Assembly: GCF_000711975.1 (NCBI RefSeq)
Contig: NZ_JONT01000011.1
Coordinates: 1 to 64,000, forward strand
Direction: 5' to 3'
From: Desulfofalx alkaliphila DSM 12257
Lineage (GTDB): Bacteria > Bacillota > Desulfotomaculia > Desulfotomaculales > Desulfohalotomaculaceae
Length of the DNA: 64,000 nt
The notes beneath the pieces are model-generated. The model was given only the letters and a program-made list of their open reading frames with translations. It did no database searches and was not told the origin of the DNA. Within the stretch, counting starts at the first letter, position 1; every line of letters begins with the position of its first letter. The translations under genes were made by a program, and so were the position numbers. Positions 25,590 through 33,779 of the stretch are shown one piece after another.

Positions 25590-26570
25590 TCATCCCTTTA
25601 GAAGGTCCACATTAACTAAGTTTGGTGGAGTCTTGCCTGCCAGCGCCTGCAATAAATTTTCGGCTGCCAAATTAGCCATGGTCATTCTTGTTTTTTTACT
25701 GGCACTGCCAATGTGCGGAAGGGCAACTACATTGGGCAGTGAAAGCAAAGGATTATCCAAGGGAACCGGTTCTTCTTCAAAAACGTCTAAACCGGCAGCC
25801 CAGATTTCGCCCTTTACTAGGGCATTATACAAAGCCTTTTCATTAACAATTCCACCCCGGGCAGTATTTATGAGAACGGCTGTTTTTTTCATTAAGGATA
25901 ATTCACGTTTGCCGATTAAATTTACCGTTTCCGGTGTAAAGGGCGTCATTATAACCACAAAATCTGATTCCTTCAGCAATACATCCAAGTCAACATATTC
26001 TGCATTCAGTTCTTTTTCCACAGCCGGTTTCCGGTTTCGATTATGATAAATTATCCTCATATCAAAGCCCTTGGCTCTTTTTGCAAGTGCTTCCCCAATG
26101 CGCCCCATACCGATAATTCCAAGGGTGGCACCGTATACATCCTGGCCGGTAAGCAGCATCGGAGACCAAGTTTTCCATTTACCCTCACGCAGGAAGTCCG
26201 ATGATTCTACCAATCTGCGGGCAGTTGCCAGCAACAGGGCAAAGGTTAAGTCAGCGGTGGTTTCTGTTAACACACCGGGCGTATTTGTTACCATGATGCC
26301 CCTGGCAGTGGCAGCCTTTAAGTCAATATTGTTAAAGCCAACGGCCATATTGCTGATTACCTTTAGATTTTTGGCCTTGCTGATCAAGGCCTCATCAATA
26401 TTGTCCGTCAACAGGCTGTATATGCCGTCCACTTCAACAACGGCCTTTTCCAACACCTCATATGGAACCGGAAGGTCTTCCTGCTCCCATAGGGCCACCT
26501 CACAGACTTCACTGATTAAAGCCAAGGTTTCATCGGGAATTTTTCTGGTGATATAAACTTTTGGTTTCAA
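25590..26570 (-). CDS. D-2-hydroxyacid dehydrogenase (glyoxylate reductase / glycerate dehydrogenase type)
   Basis: NAD(P)-dependent dehydrogenase of 326 residues. The Rossmann motif is LGIIGMGRIGEALAKRA. The catalytic triad is Arg in NTARGG, Glu in FEEEPVP and His in LPHIGSA. The beginning KPKVYITRKIPDE is typical of the GyaR/glycerate dehydrogenase group, so the TTG at 26570, ten bases after AAAGGA, is preferred over a GTG at 26579 that overlaps the box. It probably interconverts glyoxylate/glycolate or hydroxypyruvate/D-glycerate. Which one cannot be read from sequence. No pathway partner is adjacent. Confidence 0.88.
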   Translation of the reverse strand: MKPKVYITRKIPDETLALISEVCEVALWEQEDLPVPYEVLEKAVVEVDGIYSLLTDNIDEALISKAKNLKVISNMAVGFNNIDLKAATARGIMVTNTPGVLTETTADLTFALLLATARRLVESSDFLREGKWKTWSPMLLTGQDVYGATLGIIGMGRIGEALAKRAKGFDMRIIYHNRNRKPAVEKELNAEYVDLDVLLKESDFVVIMTPFTPETVNLIGKRELSLMKKTAVLINTARGGIVNEKALYNALVKGEIWAAGLDVFEEEPVPLDNPLLSLPNVVALPHIGSASKKTRMTMANLAAENLLQALAGKTPPNLVNVDLLKG

Positions 26571-26788
26571 AAAAGTCACATCCTTTTTATATATTGTGGA
26601 CTTGTTTTATGCTTCAATGTTCACCACGGACCCGCCCCATCCCTATCCAGTATAGCCCATAATACAAATACGGGCACTTCTCCATTACCGGTAATCACCC
26701 TTCCACCTGGGGGCTTGTTATATTTATCACACCGCTTCACTGCTAATTACAAAAGTAGTTAATTTTTCCATTTGATAACCCCCAACCC

Positions 26789-26817
26789 TTTACTTCTCTA
26801 ATTTACCGGGTTATAAT
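26789..26817 (+). promoter_or_regulatory. rnk promoter
   Basis: TTTACT at 26789-26794 and a perfect TATAAT at 26812-26817 are separated by 17 bases. The start of transcription would be near 26824, leaving a leader of about 115 bases. Confidence 0.65.
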
Positions 26818-26835
26818 ATATATAATAACACTTTT

Positions 26836-26908
26836 CCAATAAGTATATATCTTTTTGGGCGACTACCTCTTTATATTTTGAGGTAGTCGCATTTATATAC
26901 TTTATTGG
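26836..26908 (+). promoter_or_regulatory. Nested inverted repeat in the rnk leader
   Basis: The inner stem is GCGACTACCTC (26859-26869) with GAGGTAGTCGC (26880-26890), 11 perfect pairs around a ten-base loop. The outer stem is CCAATAAGTATAT (26836-26848) with ATATACTTTATTGG (26895-26908), paired except for one bulged base. There is no T run right after the inner stem, so it is not a typical terminator. It may control translation or stability, or be a small mobile repeat. Confidence 0.6.
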
Positions 26909-26940
26909 TACGGCAACAGTATTAAGAAAGGATTGGTAGT

Positions 26941-27354
26941 ATGCCCAGAACTATATATATCACTAACGCTGATAAAGAGAAGTTACAAAAGCTGATTGAC
27001 GAGGAAAAGGAATTTAATCCCAGTAGCAGAGAATTTATTCACAATCTGGAAAAGGAATTAAATTCAGCCAAGGTGGTGTCTTCTAAGGAGGTTCCCCCCG
27101 ATGTCATAACGATGAATTCAAAAATCTTATTAAAAGATTTAGATACCGATGAAGAAATGACCTATACACTGGTTTACCCTGCAGACGCAGACCTATTGGA
27201 AGACAAAATTTCAGTTTTGGCACCGGTGGGCACAGCACTTCTCGGCTACAAAGAAGGAGATATAATTGACTGGCCGGTCCCCAGCGGCATGGCAAGGTTA
27301 AAGATCGAAAAGATTCTTTACCAACCGGAGGCCGCCGGTGATTATCAATTGTAG
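26941..27354 (+). CDS. rnk: Rnk-type nucleoside diphosphate kinase regulator (GreA/GreB C-domain fold)
   Basis: Protein of 137 residues with a short N-terminal helical region and a GreA/GreB-like C-terminal domain. The tail (GDYQL after YQPEAA) and VTMNSKILLKDLDT and LVYPADADLLEDKISVLAPVGTALLGYKEGD match the Rnk family very closely. In proteobacteria Rnk binds RNA polymerase but lacks the cleavage-stimulating coiled-coil tip, and it modulates nucleoside diphosphate kinase expression. The role in this Firmicute is unknown. ATG 26941 follows AAAGGA. It is monocistronic, with a hairpin leader and a terminator. Confidence 0.88.
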   Translation: MPRTIYITNADKEKLQKLIDEEKEFNPSSREFIHNLEKELNSAKVVSSKEVPPDVITMNSKILLKDLDTDEEMTYTLVYPADADLLEDKISVLAPVGTALLGYKEGDIIDWPVPSGMARLKIEKILYQPEAAGDYQL

Positions 27355-27355
27355 A

Positions 27356-27385
27356 AGGCGAGGCTGCTAGGCCCCGCCTTTTGTC
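27356..27385 (+). terminator. rnk terminator
   Basis: GGCGAGGC and GCCCCGCC pair with one mismatch around a six-base loop, followed by TTTTGTCTTT. Confidence 0.75.
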
Positions 27386-27484
27386 TTTATCTTAAAAGTT
27401 ACGGTAAACATATTGAAAGTTATTGAAAAATGTTTTATAATGAATCCGTTTGTTATTTTTTAATAAGTGACGGGATGTGATAGT

Positions 27485-28918
27485 GTGAAAAATTACGATG
27501 TAATAGTAGTTGGTGCTGGTCCCGCCGGTATTTTTACATGTTATGAGTTGATCTTAAAGTCCCCTGGAGTAAAGGTACTGTTAATAGATAAGGGAAGGGA
27601 TATCCATAAACGGGTATGCCCCATTTTGCAAAAGAAAACTGCCAAATGCCCACCGGCAACCACAAAGAAAGACCATGCCGGATGTGAACCGGCGTGTTCA
27701 ATAACCAACGGTTTTGGCGGAGCCGGTGCTTATTCTGACGGAAAGTTTAATATCACCACTGAATTTGGTGGCTGGATGACTGACTATTTACCCCCATCAG
27801 AGGTTTTACAATTAATTAAGTATGTGGACCAAATTAATATAAAACACGGGGCCACCTCCACAGCCTCTGACCCCACCACCCGTGCGGTGAAGGACATTGA
27901 GAAAAGGGGCTTAGGCGTAGGCTTAAAACTATTGCGGGCCCAGGTAAGACACTTGGGTACTGAGCAAAACCTAGAGATTTTGAAGAGCATTTTTAACTAC
28001 CTGCAGAACAAGGTCGATATGCTCTTTGAGAGAGAAGTGGCCGACATCCTCATCAAAACAGAGGGTGATAAAAAAATCGCCGCCGGCGTGATATTACAAA
28101 ACGGGGAGCAGTACTACGCCGACAAAGTTGTGCTGGTGCCGGGCCGGGATGGCAACGAGTGGATTACCAAGATATTTAACAAATGCAACATTGAGATTAC
28201 CAATAACCAGGTGGATGTGGGTGTCCGTGTAGAAACCCTGGACACCATTATGGAAGAAATTAATGAGCATTTATATGAAGGTAAGTTTATCTACCGCTCA
28301 TCCACCGGCATTACGGTTAGAACCTTTTGCAGTAACCCATCCGGACATGTGGTAATTGAAAACCACAGCGGGGTAATGCTGGCCAATGGCCATGCTTATA
28401 AAGATAAAAAACTGGCCAGTGATAAAACCAACTTTGCCTTGCTGGTGAGCCATAAATTCTCTTATCCCTTTAATAAGCCAATTGAATACGCCAAATCAAT
28501 TTCCAGATTGGCTAACGATCTGTCCAACGGAAGCGTATTGTTACAGAGATTCGGCGACATTTTAAAGGGCCGCAGATCCACAGAAAAGCGGATTAGGGAA
28601 GGATTTATCGAGCCCACACTGAAGGAAGCGGTGCCGGGCAACCTGGCATTGGTACTGCCCTACAACACAATGTTAAGCATCATAGAAATGATTAAAGCCC
28701 TTGATGCAGTAACACCGGGTATTGCATCGGACCACACCCTGCTCTACGGTGTGGAGGCTAAGTTCTACTCTGCCCGCCCCAAACTGAACAAGAATTTCGA
28801 AACAGAAGTGGTGGGCTTATACGCAGGCGGCGACGGGGCCGGTATCACCAGAGGTCTGGCACAGGCCGGAGCCTGCGGTGTAGTAATAGCCCGGGATATT
28901 GCCAAAAAGCTCAGTTAG
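27485..28918 (+). CDS. Uncharacterised FAD-dependent dehydrogenase (COG2509 type)
   Basis: Flavoprotein of 477 residues. The FAD-binding GxGxxG motif is VVGAGPAGIFTCYEL at residues 8-22. The sequence goes on with IDKGRDIHKRVCP, a Cys-containing segment (CPPATTKKDHAGCEPACS), GFGGAGAYSDGKFN, and a C-terminal dinucleotide loop GLYAGGDGAGITRGLAQAGACG. This group is found widely in anaerobes and photosynthetic bacteria, and its substrate is unknown. The four nearby Cys (C37, C47, C56, C60) could bind a metal or cluster. The GTG at 27485 is preferred over the GTG at 27467, because it starts KNYDVIVVGAG and has GGGATG at suitable distance. Confidence 0.85.
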   Translation: MKNYDVIVVGAGPAGIFTCYELILKSPGVKVLLIDKGRDIHKRVCPILQKKTAKCPPATTKKDHAGCEPACSITNGFGGAGAYSDGKFNITTEFGGWMTDYLPPSEVLQLIKYVDQINIKHGATSTASDPTTRAVKDIEKRGLGVGLKLLRAQVRHLGTEQNLEILKSIFNYLQNKVDMLFEREVADILIKTEGDKKIAAGVILQNGEQYYADKVVLVPGRDGNEWITKIFNKCNIEITNNQVDVGVRVETLDTIMEEINEHLYEGKFIYRSSTGITVRTFCSNPSGHVVIENHSGVMLANGHAYKDKKLASDKTNFALLVSHKFSYPFNKPIEYAKSISRLANDLSNGSVLLQRFGDILKGRRSTEKRIREGFIEPTLKEAVPGNLALVLPYNTMLSIIEMIKALDAVTPGIASDHTLLYGVEAKFYSARPKLNKNFETEVVGLYAGGDGAGITRGLAQAGACGVVIARDIAKKLS

Positions 28919-28951
28919 TTAATTATTGACCGCCAGACATGGCTGAACAGT

Positions 28952-28979
28952 AACCCCCAGGATATCACCTGGGGGTTTT
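28952..28979 (+). terminator. Terminator after the FAD dehydrogenase
   Basis: The arms AACCCCCAGG and CCTGGGGGTT form a perfect ten-pair stem around a six-base loop, followed by TTTTG. Confidence 0.85.
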
Positions 28980-29119
28980 GATATTTTAAATAATTTAATT
29001 AATATAAGTTTGCTAAATTATCTTACTAGCGCAACTATTAGTGAATGTGTTTACTTTCACCCGCCTTTGCTATAACATGATATGTAGACAAACATAAAAT
29101 CATTAAGGGAGGTAATGGC

Positions 29120-29245
29120 ATGGCTAATAAATGCGGTTTGTGGTACCCTGTGCAGATGCTGCCAAAGAGAAAAGAAACTCCTGCCAAAGACACCAATAAA
29201 TCAGGAAAGTGGCGTCCCGTACAAATGCTGGGACCTAAAAAATAA
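29120..29245 (+). CDS. 41-residue basic protein with internal W-x-P-V-Q-M-L repeat
   Basis: An unrecognised small protein, beginning MANKCGLWYPVQMLPKRKE and ending SGKWRPVQMLGPKK. The two halves carry the same module, W-(Y/R)-P-V-Q-M-L followed by basic residues, 25 residues apart. The linker is Lys-, Thr- and Asp-rich. ATG 29120 is seven bases after AGGGAGG, while another ATG at 29115 in a different frame is only two bases from it. A strong terminator follows within 20 bases. It is therefore a compact complete gene rather than a chance frame. The repeat and the positive charge suggest binding to a nucleic acid or another acidic polymer, but this is guesswork. Confidence 0.65.
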   Translation: MANKCGLWYPVQMLPKRKETPAKDTNKSGKWRPVQMLGPKK

Positions 29246-29261
29246 AGAAAGGCTAACTTAT

Positions 29262-29300
29262 AAAGAAACACCTCAATTGAAGCTATTGAGGTGTTTCTTT
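29262..29300. terminator. Bidirectional terminator
   Basis: The arms AAAGAAACACCTCAAT (29262-29277) and ATTGAGGTGTTTCTTT (29285-29300) form a perfect 16-pair stem around a seven-base loop. It separates the small repeat protein from the convergent kinase gene. Confidence 0.93.
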
Positions 29301-29304
29301 TAAG

Positions 29305-30834
29305 CTATTGTTTTGAAAGTGGCCGGCTGTTGTTAAGCGACCTTTTAAACCGAAAGTAAAAGGTAGTGCCCTTTTCACCGCTGTCCACATCAATTTTAGC
29401 ATCATGTCTGCTGGCAATACCATAGCAAATGGAAAGGCCCAGCCCGGTGCCGTTTTCCTTGGTGGTCAAAAACGGCGAGCCCAGTTTATTTAGCACCTTA
29501 GGATCAATACCCTTACCCTCGTCTTGCACTGCCAATACAACATGGTCGCTGTCCGCATAGGTCCTAATGGTTAACTTGCCCCCCGCCTCCATTGCTTCTA
29601 AGCCGTTACGGCAAAGATTTAATATAACCTGGCGTATTTCGTTACTGTTAAGCATTAAATGGGGCACCTTTCCCAATTCAACATTAATATATTTGCCCAT
29701 ACCCAGGGCATCGGCTTGAATTAATGGGGTTAGGGCCTGCAAGATGTCATTAATGTTCCGTAACTTCATACAAGAGCCCTTATCCTTTTTGCCTAAGGTT
29801 AAAAACTCAGTGATGATTGAGTTGGCCCGGTCTAACTCCTCAATCATCATATCAAAGTAATTTGCGTACTGTCTGCACCCTTCCTTTTCCGCAAGTATTT
29901 GTAAAAAACCGCGTACAGTGGCAATGGGGTTTCTCACCTCATGACTGATGCCGGCAGCCATTTCACCCACCAGGTTTAATTTCTCTAAACGGCTTATTTC
30001 CTCTTCTATACGCACCCTTTCGGTAATGTCGTTGTGGATAACCAGCACCGCCACAGCCTTGCCCTGGTCATCCCGTTGTACCACCGAGCGAGTGGCCACC
30101 ACCAGCCTTCTCCCGTCCCGGGTTGTATTAATAACCTCACCTTCCCAGTAACCACGGCTAAACAACTCTTTCATTATTTCTTTTTTCTCCCTGGGAAATT
30201 GAGTCTTTAACAGCCGGTGAGAGTTTTTTCCGAGTACCTCTTCCTTACTCCAGCCGTAACGTTTTTCGGCCCCCCGGTTCCAAAAAATGATGTTATCGTT
30301 CACATCGCGCACTATTATACTGTCGTGGGCCAAGTCCAATAACTGGGCCTGCTCTTCCAATTTGGCCTTTTGCAGGCGCAAGTTGTTTTCCACCTGTTTG
30401 CGTTGGGTGATATCCTGTACTTGGGCAATGGTATATAAAGGCCGGCCATTTTCATCGCGGATTAATGACACACTTAAGAGCACCCAGATCACATGCCCTT
30501 TTTTATGAATGTAGCGTTTTTCCAACTGATAACTATTTATCTTTCCCTCAAGCATTTGCCGCTTTTTGTGCTCATCGGCGGCGATGTCCTCAGGGTGGGT
30601 ATAGTCGTAATACTTTAGGTTTTTCAACTCTTGGGCCGAGTAGCCCAACAATTGACAGTAGTAGTCATTAACCTCCAATTGACGCCCCTCTAAATCATTC
30701 ATTGAAATACCGATGGCCGCCTCTTCAAAGATTGCTCGGTACTTTTTCTCCTCTTCTTCAGCCCTTCTTAGTTTTTCGCGCAATTCTTTAATTTCATTGC
30801 CTAGCAACGCCGCATTCATCTCCGCCATACTCAT
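29305..30834 (-). CDS. PAS-domain sensor histidine kinase
   Basis: Soluble sensor kinase of 509 residues. An N-terminal coiled coil (LREKLRRAEEEEKKYRA) leads to two PAS domains (about residues 30-150 and 160-280), then HisKA with the phospho-acceptor His in GISHEVRNPIATVRGFL, then HATPase_c (NGLEAMEAGG N-box, VQDEGKGID G1 box, NGTGLGLSIC G2 box). No membrane segment is seen, so it senses a cytoplasmic signal. No response regulator is adjacent. The sequence around the His and the lone position resemble kinases that feed the sporulation phosphorelay (Spo0F/Spo0A). This is inference. ATG 30834 follows GGGGG. The GTG six codons upstream overlaps the box. Confidence 0.9.
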   Translation of the reverse strand: MSMAEMNAALLGNEIKELREKLRRAEEEEKKYRAIFEEAAIGISMNDLEGRQLEVNDYYCQLLGYSAQELKNLKYYDYTHPEDIAADEHKKRQMLEGKINSYQLEKRYIHKKGHVIWVLLSVSLIRDENGRPLYTIAQVQDITQRKQVENNLRLQKAKLEEQAQLLDLAHDSIIVRDVNDNIIFWNRGAEKRYGWSKEEVLGKNSHRLLKTQFPREKKEIMKELFSRGYWEGEVINTTRDGRRLVVATRSVVQRDDQGKAVAVLVIHNDITERVRIEEEISRLEKLNLVGEMAAGISHEVRNPIATVRGFLQILAEKEGCRQYANYFDMMIEELDRANSIITEFLTLGKKDKGSCMKLRNINDILQALTPLIQADALGMGKYINVELGKVPHLMLNSNEIRQVILNLCRNGLEAMEAGGKLTIRTYADSDHVVLAVQDEGKGIDPKVLNKLGSPFLTTKENGTGLGLSICYGIASRHDAKIDVDSGEKGTTFYFRFKRSLNNSRPLSKQ

Positions 30835-30945
30835 TTTTACCCCCAACGACACAAATTAAATTTTGGCTATAAAAATTAAACGTGTTTTTCCGTTTTCCTG
30901 CAAACCGCTTTTATTTAATTTAAGGTGGTCCCCTTAAAAATCACA

Positions 30946-30970
30946 AAAGCAGGCACACAACACCTGCTTT
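30946..30970 (-). terminator. Terminator of the macro-domain gene
   Basis: The arms AAAGCAGG (30946-30953) and CCTGCTTT (30963-30970) form an eight-pair stem that overlaps the stop codon. A U-rich stretch lies downstream on the minus strand. Confidence 0.7.
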
Positions 30971-31496
30971 AATCTTTAAGTTCATGCAAAATTTTTTCAT
31001 ATGCTTGGTAGGCATGTTGACCAAAGGCTACCAAAGTAACCTCTTCAATCTCCTTATTGCCCTCTAAAAAATTTTTTATTTCGGTCACTGCAATTTGGCA
31101 AGCCCGCTCCAGGGGGAACTTATACACCCCGGTACTAATGGCCGGAAAAGCTATGGTTTTAATATTGTGCCGCACAGCCAAGGCCAAGCTGTTTCGGTAA
31201 CAGGAAGCCAAGAGTTCATCTTCACCCCTATTACCGCCCCGCCAAATGGGGCCCACCGTGTGTATCACATACCTGGCAGGCAGCCTGTATCCCTTGGTGA
31301 TTTTTGCCTGGCCGGTGGGACAGCCCTTTAAGCCGCGGCACTCTTCCAGCAGCTCCGGCCCGGCTGCACGGTGTATGGCACCGTCAACACCGCCGCCACC
31401 CAACAAGGAGCTGTTGGCAGCGTTAACTATGGCGTCCACCTGCAATTTTGTGATATCTTCCTGTACCAGTTTAATTCGTTCTTTAACGCTGTTCAT
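30969..31496 (-). CDS. Macro-domain O-acetyl-ADP-ribose deacetylase (MacroD/YmdB type)
   Basis: Protein of 175 residues consisting of one macro domain. It hydrolyses O-acetyl-ADP-ribose and can remove mono-ADP-ribose. Diagnostic segments: [54 protein letters not shown], and [13 protein letters not shown]. All are standard for the MacroD group. ATG 31496 follows AAGGGGG. It stands alone downstream of a hypothetical gene. The physiological substrate is unknown. Confidence 0.93.
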   Translation of the reverse strand: MNSVKERIKLVQEDITKLQVDAIVNAANSSLLGGGGVDGAIHRAAGPELLEECRGLKGCPTGQAKITKGYRLPARYVIHTVGPIWRGGNRGEDELLASCYRNSLALAVRHNIKTIAFPAISTGVYKFPLERACQIAVTEIKNFLEGNKEIEEVTLVAFGQHAYQAYEKILHELKD

Positions 31497-31620
31497 TTCC
31501 CATCCCCCTTAATTCAGCACGCACCTTATCCAAATCTTTACAAGCTCCGCAAAGTTATTAACATATTTATCCACATTATTAACAATTTTTGGTTTTACTG
31601 CCAAATGATAACTCAATAAC

Positions 31621-31998
31621 TTATGTTTCACTGGCATTATCTTTAGTTGCCAGCACCCATAAGAGCGCCTCTGCCACAGCTTCTTCCGGGCTGGCACCGA
31701 AAAAACCGTGTTTATTTACACCAAAGTTCATGGTGTAGAGGCTAAATATTTCCACCACCCAACCGCCCCGGCCGTGACTATGGTTGAATAACTGGTATCC
31801 ATAGCCATTTTCTTTAATTTCTTGCTGCATATCAAGGATTTTAGGAGCATAAACAGCATGGCCGGCCGGTTCTTCCCCTTTTTGCAACACCTGCCTGGTT
31901 TCGCCGCCCGGCAGGTAATAATTGTCACCCGGTTTGGCATTCCACCTGAGACCGGCCTCTTTTAGGGCTACCGCCCTTTGATAATCAACCACCGACAA
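31621..31998 (-). CDS. Hypothetical protein, 125 residues
   Basis: An unrecognised soluble protein. The N-terminus (SVVDYQRAVALKEAGLRW) is helical and includes a W-N-A-K-P-G-D turn. The rest contains an extended Gly-His-Gly-Arg-Gly-Gly-Trp stretch and a C-terminal amphipathic helix (SPEEAVAEALLWVLATK). The TTG at 31998 has AAAAAGGAG ten bases upstream. A longer frame would start 20 codons earlier inside the cardiolipin synthase gene and lacks a ribosome site. It follows the cls gene by 17 bases on the same strand. The composition recalls small phage-type proteins, but I cannot name a family. Confidence 0.65.
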   Translation of the reverse strand: MSVVDYQRAVALKEAGLRWNAKPGDNYYLPGGETRQVLQKGEEPAGHAVYAPKILDMQQEIKENGYGYQLFNHSHGRGGWVVEIFSLYTMNFGVNKHGFFGASPEEAVAEALLWVLATKDNASET

Positions 31999-32015
31999 CC
32001 TGGTTCCACTCCTTT

Positions 32016-33458
32016 TTATAGGAAATATGAAAAGACCCTGGCCACCGCTTCTAACCATTTGGTAATTCTAGGGGTTTTTTCATACTCATCAAGTGTCAAT
32101 AAGGTGCTCTCTTTTAAGTCCTTATGGAATTGTTGCTCAAGTTCTCCGGTTATTTCCCGGTCATAGATGATGGCATTTACTTCATAATTCAACTGATAGC
32201 TTCTTATATCCATATTGGCAGTACCTACGGTGGAAATTTGCCCATCCACCGTCAGCACCTTGGAATGGACAAAAGCGTCCTTGCGGTAAAAATACACCTT
32301 AGCGCCGCACTTTAGCAGCTCCGCCAGGTAAGTTTTAGAAGCGTAGTGAACAATGGCGTGATCATACCGGCCGGGAAAAAGTATCCGCACATCAACCCCA
32401 CTCATTGCCGCCACCTTTAAAGCATCTTGTATGCTCTCAGTGGGCACAAAATACGGAGTGGTGATGTAGATGTGATCCTTTGCCATGGATATCATTTTTA
32501 ACATTCCATGCATAATGGCAGGGTATTCGGCACCGGGGCCACTTTTTACCAACTGCAGTACCTTACTGCAGTTCTTTTCAAGCTCCGGAAAGTACTTTCT
32601 AAAATCCTCCACATAAAAGAAGCTTTCACCATTTGCCTTTTTAATGGTCCAAAAATCATCCAGAAAAATTGCCTGTAAGCCCCGCACAAAGTCACCTTTA
32701 ATCATCAGGTGGGTATCCCGCCAATGGCCCAACCTACCTTTACCAAGGTAGTCATCACCAATATTCATACCGCCTACAAAACCCACCATGCCGTCGATGA
32801 CCGCAATTTTGCGGTGATTTCTAAAATTAATATGGGTGTTAATAAACTTGAAAAGGGGTGCTAAGAAATACGAGTATTGAATAACGTCTACACCGGCATC
32901 CCTTAGCTCTTTAAAATATGATTTTTTTACTCTAATGGAGCCCACCTTATCCATGATAAAGCGGACCTTTACTCCTTCCTTGGCCTTTTGGATGAGGATG
33001 TCTTTTATTTCGTTTCCAATATTATCGCTTTCCACTATGTAATATTCCAAATGAATATGGTGCTGGGCCTTTAACATTTCTTCCTTTAGGGCTGCAAATT
33101 TTTCTTGGCCGCAATTAAATACTTTAATTTGATTGCCAACAAATAAGGGTGCGTCGCTGTTGCGGGCCAACAGTTCAATAAGACCGTGGTATTGGTAGTT
33201 TTTAAGCTCATTAACGGCCCGGCATAAAGGTTTTCGAACATAGGGAGAAAACTGCTCAATAAGTTTGTTTTTCTCCCTCTTCCAGTTAACACCCAAAAAC
33301 ATGTACAGTATTAAGCCCAAGAGCGGTAAAAAGAGCAAAATTAATATCCAGGCAATGGTCTTTTCTGTTTTCTTTCTCTGTAAAATGATAAAAACAATTA
33401 GCACCAAAGAGTTAATACCCAGCAGCCAAGATAGTATCTCTTGCCAATTAAAATCCAT
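32016..33458 (-). CDS. cls: Cardiolipin synthase
   Basis: Phospholipase D-type membrane enzyme of 480 residues that makes cardiolipin from two phosphatidylglycerols. Two N-terminal membrane helices (about 8-28 and 35-55) precede two HKD motifs: NHRKIAVIDG near residue 215 and HSKVLTVDG near residue 395. Between them are GGMNIGDDYLG and TTPYFVPT. The length and the helices are typical of bacterial Cls. ATG 33458 follows AGAGAGG. The cls gene and the following hypothetical gene form a possible two-gene transcript. Confidence 0.93.
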   Translation of the reverse strand: MDFNWQEILSWLLGINSLVLIVFIILQRKKTEKTIAWILILLFLPLLGLILYMFLGVNWKREKNKLIEQFSPYVRKPLCRAVNELKNYQYHGLIELLARNSDAPLFVGNQIKVFNCGQEKFAALKEEMLKAQHHIHLEYYIVESDNIGNEIKDILIQKAKEGVKVRFIMDKVGSIRVKKSYFKELRDAGVDVIQYSYFLAPLFKFINTHINFRNHRKIAVIDGMVGFVGGMNIGDDYLGKGRLGHWRDTHLMIKGDFVRGLQAIFLDDFWTIKKANGESFFYVEDFRKYFPELEKNCSKVLQLVKSGPGAEYPAIMHGMLKMISMAKDHIYITTPYFVPTESIQDALKVAAMSGVDVRILFPGRYDHAIVHYASKTYLAELLKCGAKVYFYRKDAFVHSKVLTVDGQISTVGTANMDIRSYQLNYEVNAIIYDREITGELEQQFHKDLKESTLLTLDEYEKTPRITKWLEAVARVFSYFL

Positions 33459-33536
33459 AGTCTACCTCTCTAAATATACATTTTCCCCTTTTAGAATGCC
33501 TAATTTTATTACTAATACTCCGGCTGATTGGGCAAT

Positions 33537-33647
33537 TTAAGATAGAAGACTGTGCCCGCCGGCCTTACAAGGTAATTGGCCTAAAGCCCTTATGCTCACG
33601 GATAGTATAAGAATAAGGGCCAGTGAGATTATTAGTATATTTATCAT
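33537..33647 (-). CDS. Possible 36-residue single-helix membrane peptide
   Basis: The frame begins MINILIISLALILILSVSI with a Gly- and Cys-containing tail. It has one predicted membrane segment. The ribosome site (AATAAAG) is weak, so it may be only an open stretch in the 320-base gap between cls and the beta-propeller gene. Nothing else was seen in this gap apart from the terminator at 33747-33774. Confidence 0.3.
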   Translation of the reverse strand: MINILIISLALILILSVSIRALGQLPCKAGGHSLLS

Positions 33648-33746
33648 CTTTATTTCTACACTAACTACCAAATAACCTTTTAATCTTTGTTAACATTTGT
33701 TTTTACAGAGAGCAATTACAAGCACTTTTAATGACGGGTTAAAAAA

Positions 33747-33774
33747 TAACCCTCCCCTTTAAAAGGGAGGGTTA
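33747..33774 (-). terminator. Terminator of the beta-propeller gene
   Basis: The arms TAACCCTCCC and GGGAGGGTTA pair around CTTTTAAAA-type sequence. The A run at 33741-33746 becomes a T run on the minus strand. Confidence 0.85.
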
Positions 33775-33779
33775 TGCCG

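Larger units (their letters stand above)
26571..26940. other. Divergent intergenic region with rnk promoter and hairpin leader
   Basis: This stretch of about 370 bases has no coding gene. Its right half holds the promoter and structured leader of rnk (listed separately), and its left end holds the start of the dehydrogenase gene. The middle, 26600-26780, shows nothing that I recognise. Confidence 0.6.

Noticed and set aside
29115-29303. 62-codon frame starting at ATG 29115
   Set aside because: The ATG is only two bases from the ribosome box and the frame runs through the terminator. The ATG at 29120 in another frame fits better.
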